IMG/VR virus record: IMGVR_UViG_3300028569_000030
Span: 1-64,000 of that record
Length of the DNA: 64,000 bases
Direction: 5' to 3' (one strand)
Source of the DNA: a virus
The notes beneath the pieces are model-generated. The model did not search any database. It had not been told where the DNA came from and saw only the letters and a list, made by a program, of their open reading frames with translations. Below, piece by piece: positions 15,901-23,992 of the stretch; positions within the stretch are counted from its first letter, which is position 1; each line of letters opens with the position of its first letter. The position numbers were made by a program, and so were the translations under genes.

Positions 15901-16324
15901 TGTAGCTATATATAATACAAACGCGGCTACTTCATTAGCAAGTGGCGGATCTGCTAAAATTGTGGACTTTGAAGATCGAGTTACTGATACACATAATGCC
16001 GTAACTACTGGAGTTTCTTGGAAATTTACTGCTCCAATTAGTGATTATTATACTTGCAGTTTTGGTGTAGGATTACAAAGCAGTCCCGGCTGGTCCGGAG
16101 CCGAAGGGTTCATATGCTATTTTTATAAAAATGGAGTAGTACATACTGAGTTCTATGACTATCCTAATGGTGGAGGAGTTGACATTAGAACTTCAATTTC
16201 AAATACCCGTGTTATATATTTAGCTAAAGGCGATACTGTTGATGTTAGAACATTTCAAAATAGCGGTGGAGCAATTACGTATAATCCTTCCGAAGCCGAT
16301 GTTTGGATTTCAATCAAAAACTAA
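12989..16324 (+). CDS. Tail fibre with 57-residue repeats and C1q-like domains
   Basis: A large fibre of 1111 residues. The N-terminus is a virion-attachment region including NKTINADNNTISNLEVDNL. Three tandem 57-residue repeats (about residues 138-308) begin EIDGNV and end ALETSVETKA, and probably form a trimeric stalk. Motifs SRFDGTTGKTIQNSLVTIDD and a middle carbohydrate-binding-like section follow. The C-terminal ~450 residues hold three successive jelly-roll modules of the C1q/TNF type (each with W/Y-x-P...SGxY...G and a YLxKGD-type loop), the likely receptor-binding heads. Confidence 0.85.
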   Translation: MTIKRRNFYKGVRLTPTTDALTVDGEVSANSSDNKLKAQLGGSTRNVVTEDQSQTLTNKTINADNNTISNLEVDNLKSGVLDTDLNAVSGADDTIPSAKAVKAYVDAQIDTIDQAAEITYSNATSGLAATNVQTAIDEIDGNVDNLVTLSGVALDAVNLGTFTGTTIPDNQTNKQALQALETSVETKAASSVVTEIDGNVDDLITLSGVAENSTSLGTFTGTTIPDSSTIKAALQALETSVETKATSAVVTEIDGNVNDLITLSGVAENATNLGTFTGTTIADNSTVKTALQSLETSVETKATGAASSTDNAISRFDGTTGKTIQNSLVTIDDAGIMSGATQLNVDNLRLDGNVLSSTSGNLDLTSAGIINANQTIKFFSDVIADITTDSATGSNATITDPASKIIRLTNASLVSLGGIPAGLEGQHLTIINATGNSVIINDNTGATAANRILTGQKSNIILKDESSIHLEYDSTETRWMVIGGVGSSSGQGGINYIDNPDFEVNTTGWITFDDGAAVPVDGTGGTVTSTFTRSTSSPLRDTASGLFSKPASNVIGEGVSYDFSIDNADKAKVLEISFDYEATANFVDGYSRCYIYDITNASIIEPSQRDILANAGQAKYLGYFQSASNSTSYRLILITATSTTTAWDLKIDNVKVGPSDMSNRGTSIAFKVYLNTAANHTAISAAQKTPLDTVQYDTVGGWDATNTRWVAPESGYYSLQSTTTFGSIADGKVAQTNIYVNGAVSLRGSFVPNGVAGQSVFSVASGISYLNKGDYVESYGFQDDSASEAYSTGSSRTFLSGILIKPETVSANSLSNVSFSVRPGAQQTGINTNNSSVKLTQYSNILYDTAGGFDTTNNQYVIPDSGKYHFSAHVRILGTNVLNNLYGLTITQNSSVVVRGGAIYPTAGAEFYVSIAGDVDCVKGDIIELQLIGLGNNSVSTISTSSTGLTTLRWSGHKIATSALIPPTEKIVAIYNTNAATSLASGGSAKIVDFEDRVTDTHNAVTTGVSWKFTAPISDYYTCSFGVGLQSSPGWSGAEGFICYFYKNGVVHTEFYDYPNGGGVDIRTSISNTRVIYLAKGDTVDVRTFQNSGGAITYNPSEADVWISIKN
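13400..13912 (+). repeat. Three 171-bp direct repeats in the fibre gene
   Basis: Units start at 13400, 13571 and 13742, exactly 171 nt (57 codons) apart, each encoding EIDGNV...TLSGVA...LGTFTGTTI...ALETSVETK. DNA identity is lower than protein identity, showing old repeats kept for structure. Unequal recombination here would alter fibre length. Confidence 0.9.
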
Positions 16325-16339
16325 TAAAAGGTATAATAT

Positions 16340-16744
16340 ATGTTTAAAGTAAGCTTAGAAAATTTATTAGACGGAAGACAATGGGAAGCCAGATTCGAAA
16401 CTGAAGAACTAGCAAACTCTTGGTTAGCTCAACAAAAACTAAAGCCAGGTCGTTTAGATATCAGAATTGTTCCTATAAGTGATTCCTATAGACAAGAAGA
16501 TGTACTAGAAGTAATTGAAACAGAAATAGACGGACAAATGATGCAAACTCACGTTAGATTAGCAGCGCAAGCTAGTTATAATGTAGAAGACATCAGTGTC
16601 CAAGTTGCTTCTGACTTAGCAAAATATAATGCTAGAAAATATTTAGCAGAAACAGATTGGTATGCTATAAGAAAAGCAGACATCGGCACAGCAATTCCAG
16701 AAGAAATTAGTGCATTACGGCAAGCAGCTAGGGACATTCTATAA
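16340..16744 (+). CDS. Tail-fibre assembly chaperone-like protein
   Basis: A 134-residue protein. Its C-terminal part (ARKYLAETDWYAIRKADIGTAIPEEISALRQAARDIL, cited here for residues ~98-134) follows the TDWY-R-E-G-IP-E-R pattern of phage tail-fibre assembly proteins, which help fibres trimerise. Its position directly after the fibre gene supports this. The N-terminal half opens with FKVSLENLLDGRQWEARFET and is unassigned. Confidence 0.65.
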   Translation: MFKVSLENLLDGRQWEARFETEELANSWLAQQKLKPGRLDIRIVPISDSYRQEDVLEVIETEIDGQMMQTHVRLAAQASYNVEDISVQVASDLAKYNARKYLAETDWYAIRKADIGTAIPEEISALRQAARDIL

Positions 16745-16746
16745 TT

Positions 16747-16944
16747 ATGAAAAGAGAATTATACCAGCAATTAATGGAAGAGTTAGAAAAAGAAGATGGT
16801 CAACCAGTTGGAATGGAAGCTCCAATTCATAGGTCCCCAATTCAAGTTCTAGAGGGCGAGTACACTAGTCCTGAAATGCAACTAAAACCAGAACCTACTC
16901 CATCAGTATTTGAAAGGATTAAGCAACGGTTAATGAACAAATAG
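16747..16944 (+). CDS. Small acidic hypothetical protein
   Basis: An unrecognised 65-residue protein 2 nt after the chaperone-like gene: an N-terminal charged helix, a Pro-rich middle, then a short basic helix (FERIKQRLMNK). It may be a small fibre-assembly factor by position only. Confidence 0.55.
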   Translation: MKRELYQQLMEELEKEDGQPVGMEAPIHRSPIQVLEGEYTSPEMQLKPEPTPSVFERIKQRLMNK

Positions 16945-16951
16945 GAGCTTT

Positions 16952-17461
16952 ATGTACTATATTAAGATAGAAAATATAGATACTAAAGAAGAGCAGACTA
17001 TTTATTTTGAAGATAGGGAACAGGCAATATTGTATAGAAATTATCATTGTACTTTTGATGCCTGGGATAAGAAAGAAATGTGGGTAGTAGATAAATTTCT
17101 TAATCCAAATTTTAAAAAGCTGATAGTAGAAGAAAAGACGGTAGAGCAGCTAAATAGTAAAAAAGAAAAAATATCAATTACTTATTATAAAATTAAACCT
17201 TTGTATCGAATAATTGCAGATAACTTAGAAGATACAGAAAAATCAGCATATTGGAATGCTTTAAGAAACGAAAGAAACCAAGTGCTTAAAAATACAGATA
17301 TGACAATGCTATCTGACTTCCCTTTAACAACTAAAGAGAGGGGAATTTACAGAGAATATAGGGATTATCTAAGAAACCTACCTTTGAATTATAACGATAG
17401 TTCTATAGACAGGTTTAACATAATGAATTTCCAAGAATGGAAAGAGTTTTTTAGGAAATAA
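16952..17461 (+). CDS. Tail assembly chaperone (PF16778-like C-terminus)
   Basis: A 169-residue protein whose C-terminal ~70 residues match the phage tail-assembly chaperone pattern W-x2-LR-x2-RN-x3-L-x2-TD-x7-D-x-PL...YR-x2-LR-x-LP (here AYWNALRNERNQVL...TDMTMLSDFPL...EYRDYLRNLP). The family helps fibre folding. The second Trp of the usual TDW motif is Met here. AGGAG precedes the start. It ends immediately before the next gene. Confidence 0.7.
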   Translation: MYYIKIENIDTKEEQTIYFEDREQAILYRNYHCTFDAWDKKEMWVVDKFLNPNFKKLIVEEKTVEQLNSKKEKISITYYKIKPLYRIIADNLEDTEKSAYWNALRNERNQVLKNTDMTMLSDFPLTTKERGIYREYRDYLRNLPLNYNDSSIDRFNIMNFQEWKEFFRK

Positions 17462-17743
17462 ATGAAAGAAAAATTTATGGAGTTTGTAAACTGGTGTAAC
17501 CAAAAAGGAATTCCAGTTCCTGTTGGTAGAGATCCAAAAACTCAAGAACCTTCTGTCTCTTTTACGTTAGTAGTAGTTAGTTCATTCTTTGTAGCAATTG
17601 GACTTTTAAATAGCGTAGCACAGATATTTAAAGGCATAGATATGCAAAGTGCTCTTTACTGGAACGGTATGTGTTTGGCTTTATATCTTAGCAGAAAAGT
17701 TAGCGGAAATGGAAAGTCTATAGAAATTTCAGATAAAGAATAA
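17462..17743 (+). CDS. Conserved small membrane protein
   Basis: A 93-residue protein with a soluble N-terminus (FVNWCNQKGIPVPVGRDPKT) and two transmembrane segments (about residues 35-53 and 60-78). I recall this NWCN-KG-PVP-RDPKT form as a conserved hypothetical phage protein encoded among tail genes. Function unknown; a holin is possible but unproven. It abuts the previous stop codon directly. Confidence 0.65.
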   Translation: MKEKFMEFVNWCNQKGIPVPVGRDPKTQEPSVSFTLVVVSSFFVAIGLLNSVAQIFKGIDMQSALYWNGMCLALYLSRKVSGNGKSIEISDKE

Positions 17744-17754
17744 TAGGAGATTAT

Positions 17755-18120
17755 ATGGGGTTTATCCTAGACGGAATATTAAAAAAAGAACTCCTAGACG
17801 CTCCAGAAACGGTAAACGCATCGTTTACTAGTGAAGTTGTAGACTTAGATAATAGAGAAGGTGAGTTTAGCATAACGGTAGCATATGACAATGGAGTGGG
17901 TCTGAATATGACTACTTCTATAGAGCTAACTAATACTCCTCTTATAGAGGGAAGTTGGACTTTACTAGAAGATTCTGATCTTATACAGACAGACGCTTCT
18001 GGGAATATTATGTATGATATTGGAGGAACAGGACTTTCCTACATGAGAATTAAGATTGTAGTGTCATCAGGATCGTGTGATGTGCAATCAATACTTTATG
18101 TCGCCAAAAGAAGACATTAA
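17755..18120 (+). CDS. Putative virion structural protein
   Basis: A 121-residue beta-rich protein, preceded by TAGGAG. It contains a regular alternation of Thr/Ser/Val strands (NASFTSEVVDLDNREGEFSI) and ends in YVAKRRH. The composition resembles small capsid-decoration or fibre-tip beta-sandwich proteins. No family is recognised. Confidence 0.55.
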   Translation: MGFILDGILKKELLDAPETVNASFTSEVVDLDNREGEFSITVAYDNGVGLNMTTSIELTNTPLIEGSWTLLEDSDLIQTDASGNIMYDIGGTGLSYMRIKIVVSSGSCDVQSILYVAKRRH

Positions 18121-18134
18121 TTCTAGAGGATTAA

Positions 18135-18518
18135 ATGAGTAATCAATATAGACGATTAAATATAAGTACGCCAGGCGGTGGTGGAGGCGGAGGAGCTTCT
18201 GATGCTATTAATGTGGACTACGATCCATCTTCATCAGGACTTACGGCTATAAACGTACAGGCAGCATTAGATGAAATAGTATCAACTGCTTTTGTTCCTA
18301 GACCGCTAATAACTCTCTCTGGAGCTGATATTACCGCTGGATCAAAAAGCATAGTAATAACTCCGAATAGTCCAACTTTAGCTAGGCTAACTGTTGGTGG
18401 AGTAAGACAAACATACGGAATAGATTTTACAATATCAGGTTCAACTCTATCTTGGTCAGGATTAGGTCTTGATGGGGTATTGGAAGCCGGAGATGTTTTA
18501 CAACTAGAAATAAAATAA
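18135..18518 (+). CDS. Short fibre-like protein with glycine hinge
   Basis: A 127-residue protein: a polyglycine hinge (residues ~13-20), the stalk motif GLTAINVQAALDEI (~35-48), then a beta module (ITLSGADITAGSK...GVRQTYGIDFTISGS...GDVLQLEIK). The same module ends the 557-residue fibre at 18545, so the two probably share a tip fold. The NVQ-A-DE motif recurs in three other proteins here. Confidence 0.65.
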   Translation: MSNQYRRLNISTPGGGGGGGASDAINVDYDPSSSGLTAINVQAALDEIVSTAFVPRPLITLSGADITAGSKSIVITPNSPTLARLTVGGVRQTYGIDFTISGSTLSWSGLGLDGVLEAGDVLQLEIK

Positions 18519-18544
18519 TTAACCTTTCTTAGGAGGAAAGAGTC

Positions 18545-20218
18545 ATGACACAAATTTCAAAAAAGTTTATTTTAGCCAATGCAGTAGATCAATCAAAAAT
18601 CCGTCTATCCAACAATGCCTACCTAAAAGCTAGAAATGCTGCTGATAATGCTGACATTAACATGTTAAAAGTTAATGCTTCTGATAAAATTGAATTTGCA
18701 TCAGTTCCTCAAGTAACATCTGATCCATCTACTGGAAATGATTTAGTTCGTAAGTCATATTTAGATACAGTGCAACAAGGTCTTAAGCCTAAGCAAGCTG
18801 TTAGAGCTGCTACTACTGCAAACATTGTAATTGCTACAGCATTAAACTCTGGCGATGTAATTGACGGTATAACTCTTGCCAACGGTGATAGAGTTCTCGT
18901 CAAAGATCAAACTGCTTCAGAATTCAACGGTATTTATATTGTTGGAGCAACTCCAGCAAGAGCTACAGATTTTGACTCACTTTCTCCAATCGATGAAATA
19001 AATGGCGCATATACTTTTGTTCAAGAAGGTTCTGCTAACCAAGGTAAAGCTTTTGTTCAAAGTGGAACAGTAACAACTCTTGACACAGATCCTATTAGTT
19101 TTGTTTTCTTCAACTCTGCTGGAACTTTAATAGGGCAAGACGGTATTACCATTTCTGGAGCTGACGTATCAGTAGATCACGATGGTCAAGGTTTAACTTT
19201 TTCTGGGGTTCAATTAGCTTTAGAACTTGATGGATCAACTCTTTCTAAATCAGCTTCTGGTTTAAAAGTTGCCGATCTAGGAATTGGTTCTGGACAATTA
19301 GCTTCGAACGCTGTTACAACTGCTAAAATTAATAACGATGCTGTAGATAAAGATAAAATTGCTGCTGATGTTGCTGGTAACGGTTTGGGACAAAATGTTG
19401 ATGGATCTTTAGAGGTTAACGTAGATGGTTCTACATTAGAAATAAACACTGATTCATTAAGAGTTAAAGACTTGGGTATTACTTCTGCTAAATTAGCTGC
19501 TGACTCAGTGATCACTTCTAAAATCCTAGACGCTAACGTAACTAATGCTAAAATAGCTTCTGGAGTGGATGCTATTAAAATAGCAGATGGATCAGTATCA
19601 AATACAGAATTCCAATATATCAATTCCCTAACTTCTAATGCTCAAGATCAATTAGATGCAAAACTTACAAGTACATTAGCTGATGGTAAAGTATTTATTG
19701 GATCTGCTGGAAACTTAGCTGTTGCTCAAACTTTATCTGGAGACATTTCAAATACTAATGCTGGTGTTGTAACAATTGCAAATGATGCAATCACAACTGT
19801 AAAAATCCTTGATGCAAACGTAACTAACGCTAAAATTGCAACTGGAGTAGACGCAGCTAAGATTGCTGATGGATCTGTTTCTAATACTGAATTTCAATAT
19901 ATTAACTCCTTAACGTCAAATGCTCAAACTCAGATTAATGCAAGAATTCAAAATGTTGATTCAGAGCAGTTAACTTTAAACGGAACTGACATTACAAATC
20001 AATACAAAGACTTATCGTTTGCTGCATACTCTGCTTCTAGCATCTCATTAACTCCTGTTGGTGGAATTATGCAAAATAGAGGGGTGGATTATTCAGTGTC
20101 TCTAGCTGGTGGAGCCGGCGGTGTTACAAGGATCACGTTTTTAAACGATCTTGCTACAGGCGGAGCTGCTGAGTTAATTTCTGGAGATATCCTGATTGTT
20201 CAATACGCTAGATTGTAA
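18545..20218 (+). CDS. Tail fibre protein
   Basis: A 557-residue fibre. The N-terminal third contains KSYLDTVQQGLKPKQAVRAA and LANGDRVLVKDQTA...NGIYIV, a module widely found in phage fibres. The middle is a stalk of repeated short units (TAKINNDAVD, SAKLAADSV, NAKIASGVD) including a 94-residue duplication. The C-terminus (LTLNGTDITNQYKDL...LISGDILIVQYARL) is shared with the gene upstream. AGGAGG precedes the start and a terminator follows. Confidence 0.82.
   Translation: MTQISKKFILANAVDQSKIRLSNNAYLKARNAADNADINMLKVNASDKIEFASVPQVTSDPSTGNDLVRKSYLDTVQQGLKPKQAVRAATTANIVIATALNSGDVIDGITLANGDRVLVKDQTASEFNGIYIVGATPARATDFDSLSPIDEINGAYTFVQEGSANQGKAFVQSGTVTTLDTDPISFVFFNSAGTLIGQDGITISGADVSVDHDGQGLTFSGVQLALELDGSTLSKSASGLKVADLGIGSGQLASNAVTTAKINNDAVDKDKIAADVAGNGLGQNVDGSLEVNVDGSTLEINTDSLRVKDLGITSAKLAADSVITSKILDANVTNAKIASGVDAIKIADGSVSNTEFQYINSLTSNAQDQLDAKLTSTLADGKVFIGSAGNLAVAQTLSGDISNTNAGVVTIANDAITTVKILDANVTNAKIATGVDAAKIADGSVSNTEFQYINSLTSNAQTQINARIQNVDSEQLTLNGTDITNQYKDLSFAAYSASSISLTPVGGIMQNRGVDYSVSLAGGAGGVTRITFLNDLATGGAAELISGDILIVQYARL
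19520..19932 (+). repeat. Two-copy 282-bp-spaced repeat in the fibre gene
   Basis: Copies near 19520 and 19802 (282 nt, 94 codons apart) each encode ILDANVTNAKIA-GVDA-KIADGSV and EFQYINSLTSNAQ. These are coiled or beta-helical stalk repeats that allow unequal recombination. Confidence 0.8.
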
Positions 20219-20231
20219 TATTTTTAAACAG

Positions 20232-20258
20232 AGGGGGCTTTGGCCCCTTCTTTATTTC
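20232..20258 (+). terminator. Terminator after the 557-residue fibre gene
   Basis: GGGGC / GCCCC stem with a 4-nt loop, extended by A-T pairing, followed by TTCTTTATTTC. The loop-side and tail sequences resemble those of the terminator at 12463. Confidence 0.75.
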
Positions 20259-20294
20259 TCATACCAGCTTAGCTGATGATAAAACGAGAAAATA

Positions 20295-20813
20295 ATGAGT
20301 AGAATTAAACAAAAATTTATACGGTTTGGTACAGGAACTGACGACGTAAATGCTCGTCTTATCCCTGCCAACTATACAGCAGTAAATTATACACCATCTC
20401 AAGTTGCTTCCGAAGGAGCTGATAAAGTATCTGCCTATCTAAAAGGAATAGATAACGCAATTGGTTCAATTGGATCAACAACTGGCGACATTAGTTTAAG
20501 TACTTTTAGTGCGGCTAATAACCAAGCGTCGTTAGCTAACGTAACAGGACTAGCTTTCTCCAATGGAGTAGTTAGATCATTTGATGCAATAGTCTCTGTA
20601 GCAATAGATGCTACGACAGACTTATTTGCTGAATATAAATTACATGGAATACAAAAAAGCTCAGACTGGGAACTATCCTATGAATATTTAGGAGACGATA
20701 CTGGTGTGGGGTTTGACATAACTAGTTCTGGACAGGTTCAATATATTTCTAGTAACATTTCTGGATTCGTATCCAATACTGTTAAATTTAGAGCATATAT
20801 AACCTCAGTCTAA
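20295..20813 (+). CDS. Fibre-associated structural protein
   Basis: A 172-residue protein. The N-terminal ~60 residues (RIKQKFIRFGTGTDDVNARLIP...VSAYLKGIDNAIG) form a short attachment and stalk segment. The C-terminal ~110 residues are a beta-sandwich module paralogous to the protein at 12508 (shared F-D-I-x-x-x-G-Q-V-x-Y-x-S). It probably presents a receptor-binding module. It follows a terminator, so it may need its own promoter, which I could not identify. Confidence 0.62.
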   Translation: MSRIKQKFIRFGTGTDDVNARLIPANYTAVNYTPSQVASEGADKVSAYLKGIDNAIGSIGSTTGDISLSTFSAANNQASLANVTGLAFSNGVVRSFDAIVSVAIDATTDLFAEYKLHGIQKSSDWELSYEYLGDDTGVGFDITSSGQVQYISSNISGFVSNTVKFRAYITSV

Positions 20814-20835
20814 AAGAGCGTTAACAGGATGTTAA

Positions 20836-21831
20836 ATGACTAAGCAAAACGATAAGTACATTGAGGACATCGATAGCCTTACTCAACTAGATTTTGGTGG
20901 AGTAATCAGAGACGTTCATTCCTATCCAGGACATTACCTAAGAGTAAAGAACGCTCTTACCGTAGTAAATAGTCACTATGATTATTTAGTTCCTGTTTAC
21001 GATATGTCAGGTAAGCCATTAGAAGTTAAATACTATGGCGGAACTAAGCAGCACGAAACTAATATATCAATATTAGGAGACACGGCTGGAAGTTTGAATA
21101 ATAAATACTTCTTTGTTTACGAAGGAAGAAGCGGAAGACAATTCCATATTTGGTATAATGTGGCAGGACTAGGAACAGATCCTGCACCTAGTGGAAGTAC
21201 TGGAATAGAGGTTCCTATTAGTACAAACGATAACGCTACAGTTGTAGCATACGCAACTGAGCTAGTATTAAAATCTAATTGGAGCGAATATTTTTATAGT
21301 AGAAGAGTTGCCGGATCTACTATAAATATGATAGCAGTTAAAACCGGAGAAACTAGTGATTCCATAGACAATAATACAGGATTTACAGTCCTAAATCAGC
21401 CTGGGGAATCATTATTACTACAAACAGTTACTATAGATTACGATGTGTTAGATCCATTATTTGAAGGAAGAGTTTTAAAAGGCTACTACTACGATATATA
21501 TAGTGGAGCTTTTAAAAAAACCTTAGAGGTACCTGATTCAAACTCTGATAAGGCAACAGCAGTTACCACAGCAAATGTTGCTGTAGTATTGGCAAACACG
21601 GAATATTCTTATACTTTTCCTGTAGGAACAAAGACGTTTTTACTTAGAGATAGAGATTCTGACTCAAAACTTAGAATAGCATATGCTTCTGGAGGAACTG
21701 GTACTAATTGGTTCACCAACTATCCTGGAAACATATATCCAGCAAATAACTTAAATACGCTAACTGGATTTACTATATACTTTAGATCAAATAAAGCCAA
21801 TAGAGTAATCGAGATAGAAAGCTGGCAATAA
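20836..21831 (+). CDS. Large beta-rich virion protein
   Basis: A 331-residue protein, aromatic- and Thr/Ser-rich. The N-terminal ~100 residues include LDFGGVIRDVHSYPGHYLRV. The C-terminal ~110 residues (from DSNSDKATAVTTANVAVVL to NRVIEIESWQ) look like a beta-sandwich of the kind found in capsid-decorating or fibre-tip proteins. It stands between fibre genes and is probably a virion surface protein. The family is unknown to me. Confidence 0.6.
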   Translation: MTKQNDKYIEDIDSLTQLDFGGVIRDVHSYPGHYLRVKNALTVVNSHYDYLVPVYDMSGKPLEVKYYGGTKQHETNISILGDTAGSLNNKYFFVYEGRSGRQFHIWYNVAGLGTDPAPSGSTGIEVPISTNDNATVVAYATELVLKSNWSEYFYSRRVAGSTINMIAVKTGETSDSIDNNTGFTVLNQPGESLLLQTVTIDYDVLDPLFEGRVLKGYYYDIYSGAFKKTLEVPDSNSDKATAVTTANVAVVLANTEYSYTFPVGTKTFLLRDRDSDSKLRIAYASGGTGTNWFTNYPGNIYPANNLNTLTGFTIYFRSNKANRVIEIESWQ

Positions 21832-21883
21832 CAACTATATAACAAGAGTATCACATATAGTGATATAACATAGGGGAGAATAA

Positions 21884-22882
21884 ATGAAAGATAAATTGGG
21901 CTTTGACACGACGGATGCTAACACCATCCTTGACAGTGACAGCGTTGGGGCATTTGTACGTGCCGGAGACGACGGTACGCTCATTGGACACGTTAGTGAT
22001 GCATTAAAGGTAAACTTTAGTAACACTACTATCGGAGTAACTGCTACAGATTTAGACATCAGAGACCTCGTTTTCGCTACGGATAAGGTTGATGTTTCTG
22101 GCTCAACTAACATTGGGCTAGACGCTGCTACATTAGCTGCTTTAGAATCAATCACTGTACAAAACGGTGCTGGAGCTGCTGCTGTTAACATTCAAGACGG
22201 TGGTAACTCAATTACTGTTGATGGTACTGTAGAACTTGGTGCTACAACTTTAGCTGCTTTAGAAAGCATTACTGTTGTTGCTACTGACTTTGATATTAGA
22301 GACTTAAGTCATTCGCAAGATTCAATTAAGATTGGTGATGGTACTGACTTCTTAGCAATCAATGCTGATGGTAGTATTAATGTTAATGCCGATATTTCAG
22401 TAGTTAACGGACATGAGAAAGCTGAAGATGCTGCTCACTCTTCTGGAGACATCGGTTCATACATGTTAGGGGTAAGACAGGACGTACTAGCTTCTAGTAC
22501 AAGTGCTGATGGAGATTATGCTTCATTCAAAATGTCTGCTGCTGGTGCATTGTATGTTAACTTAGCAGAATCTAGTGCTACTATCGAAGTATCTGATGCT
22601 GCTTTAGCAAATACTGCTATAATATCTAAGGCTTTAGTTTTAGGCGTTGCTGACACTGCTCAAGCTGTTGTTACTTCACCTTTAGCTGATAGAAAATACC
22701 TAAGCATATACAACAACGATAATAGAAAAATGTTTATCGGGGGTTCTGGTGTAACTGCTGCTAACGGATTTCCTATCTCTCCAGGTTCTTATATGGAACT
22801 TAGAGCTGGTGTATCTTCTGCTGTGTTCTTTGTTGGATCTACAGGAGAAACTGCTGCTATTAGAACTTTAGAGCTTTCTTAA
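21884..22882 (+). CDS. Virion surface/fibre protein
   Basis: A 332-residue protein. The first ~190 residues are a repetitive, Asp/Ala-rich stalk with duplicated TLAALESITV and FDIRDL motifs. The last ~95 residues (from ALVLGVADTAQAVV to TAAIRTLELS) form a beta-sandwich with NNDNRKMFIGGSGVTAANGFPI, a fold typical of small phage decoration or tip proteins. Start preceded by GGGGAG. GCT- and TCT-rich codon use, like the capsid gene, suggests high expression. Confidence 0.65.
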   Translation: MKDKLGFDTTDANTILDSDSVGAFVRAGDDGTLIGHVSDALKVNFSNTTIGVTATDLDIRDLVFATDKVDVSGSTNIGLDAATLAALESITVQNGAGAAAVNIQDGGNSITVDGTVELGATTLAALESITVVATDFDIRDLSHSQDSIKIGDGTDFLAINADGSINVNADISVVNGHEKAEDAAHSSGDIGSYMLGVRQDVLASSTSADGDYASFKMSAAGALYVNLAESSATIEVSDAALANTAIISKALVLGVADTAQAVVTSPLADRKYLSIYNNDNRKMFIGGSGVTAANGFPISPGSYMELRAGVSSAVFFVGSTGETAAIRTLELS

Positions 22883-22899
22883 TTTAAATACTGACGGGG

Positions 22900-22925
22900 G
22901 GAGGGAGAAATCCCTCCTCTTTTAT
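22900..22925 (+). terminator. Terminator with GAAA loop
   Basis: GGAGGGA / TCCCTCC stem of 7 bp closed by a GAAA tetraloop and followed by TCTTTTATT. It ends the 20-23 kb fibre cassette. Confidence 0.9.
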
Positions 22926-22953
22926 TGACTCAGTATTATTCATAGTATATTAT
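22925..22953 (+). promoter_or_regulatory. Probable sigma-70 promoter
   Basis: TTGACT at 22925-22930 with TATTAT at 22948-22953 (17-nt spacer). A TATAAT at 22953-22958 would be 22 nt away. The arrangement (terminator, then TTGACTC) copies that at 9703. Confidence 0.5.
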
Positions 22954-22973
22954 ATAATCAGAGGATTGACTAT

Positions 22974-23198
22974 ATGGGAAATAATTTTACGGAAGACGAT
23001 AAGAAAAAATTAGTAGATTTCTTAAATGCAGTAGCAAATAAAGCATCATTCAAAGATATGAATGTACAAGACATAATAAACTTCTTTAAGTTACTATCGC
23101 ACATGCAAACTGTATTATTGCCAAAAATAGACGCAAATATTTTAGAGGTTCTACGAGTAGTAGAAACAAAACCAGAATCTGAAAAGAAGAGTGAGTAA
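22974..23198 (+). CDS. Small helical hypothetical protein
   Basis: An unrecognised 74-residue protein, helical throughout with hydrophobic spacing (KKLVDFLNAVANK...DIINFFKLLSHMQTVLLPKI). GAGG precedes the ATG. The stop overlaps the next start as TAATG. It may be a small assembly factor. Confidence 0.62.
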   Translation: MGNNFTEDDKKKLVDFLNAVANKASFKDMNVQDIINFFKLLSHMQTVLLPKIDANILEVLRVVETKPESEKKSE

Positions 23199-23506
23199 TG
23201 GCTTTTCAATTACTTGATGGTCCGTCAAAACAAGATAGAGTGGCAGTAACTACCGCCACCGTAAAAGAATTAAAAGTCGGAGCTTCTGCTTTAGCGGAAA
23301 GACAAGTAATTACAATTCAGCCCACAGATGGTAATATATGGGTATATTTTGGAGATGGAACTACTCCATCTGCAGCTACCGTCTCCACAAAAGGATTTAA
23401 GCATGTTAAAAATGCTAAAGAATCTTACGAAGCTGGAGAAAGACAACAAGTGTTTATAGTGGCAGAAACAGGTACCGTCAATGTTACTTTTGTAGAGAGG
23501 GCATAG
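23198..23506 (+). CDS. Small beta-sandwich virion protein
   Basis: A 102-residue beta-rich protein containing TTATVKELKVGASALAERQVI, NIWVYFGDGTTPSA and a C-terminal EAGERQQVFIVAETGTVNVTF strand pair. The pattern resembles the C-terminal module of the protein at 21884. It is probably a small decoration or fibre-tip protein. The start overlaps the upstream stop (TAATG). Confidence 0.62.
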   Translation: MAFQLLDGPSKQDRVAVTTATVKELKVGASALAERQVITIQPTDGNIWVYFGDGTTPSAATVSTKGFKHVKNAKESYEAGERQQVFIVAETGTVNVTFVERA

Positions 23507-23992
23507 ATGAGCTTGCGTGATTTTTTTATTCAAGTTGCCAATTCTGTTTGGTTTGATAATTCAACTAATGGATTTACATCAGACAATGTACAAGAAGCAA
23601 TTGAAGAAGCTAAGCAGAATGCCGAAGGATTTCCTAGAGCAGGCATTAGATCTAACTATAACGGAACAGTTAGTGCTAGTCAGTGGCTAGGTCCTTCAGA
23701 ATTATTCCCCAATACCCCACTTCTTGTTGCTCCGGTTACTTTAAAATTAAACGAAATAACTTGGTCTAATCAAAATACTAACGTCGCTTTTAGAATACAA
23801 TTTAGGTTAGCATCAAAAGTTGGAACTATTTTTTACACATTAACTGTAACTTCTCCTAACTCTGGTTACGGGTATGTTACCGGAATTAACTATACACTAA
23901 ACGCTGGCGATATAATATATGCCCAGTATTTAGATGACGGAACTAACTGTTCAGATATGGACTTAATTCTTTGGGTATCGAGGATTCCTTAA
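23507..23992 (+). CDS. Receptor-binding-type protein, paralogue A
   Basis: A 161-residue protein. A stalk motif NGFTSDNVQEAIEEAKQNA (residues ~24-42) is followed by a beta-sandwich containing YNGTVSASQWLGPSELFPNTP and KLNEITWS. The following gene repeats both parts (NGFTSTNAQSAIEESKNTA; FNSTVGNNNWLGYNELLPGN; LKEITFS), so the two are tandem paralogues. It is likely a short fibre or tip protein. It starts right after the previous stop. Confidence 0.65.
   Translation: MSLRDFFIQVANSVWFDNSTNGFTSDNVQEAIEEAKQNAEGFPRAGIRSNYNGTVSASQWLGPSELFPNTPLLVAPVTLKLNEITWSNQNTNVAFRIQFRLASKVGTIFYTLTVTSPNSGYGYVTGINYTLNAGDIIYAQYLDDGTNCSDMDLILWVSRIP

Noticed and set aside
19210-19623. Leftward frame opposite the 557-residue fibre
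   Set aside because: Antisense shadow of repetitive coding sequence without a start signal.
21826-21856. Ninth late element (ATAACAACTATATAAC)
   Set aside because: It departs from the 11-base core at the conserved TTA end; possibly a decayed copy but not counted.
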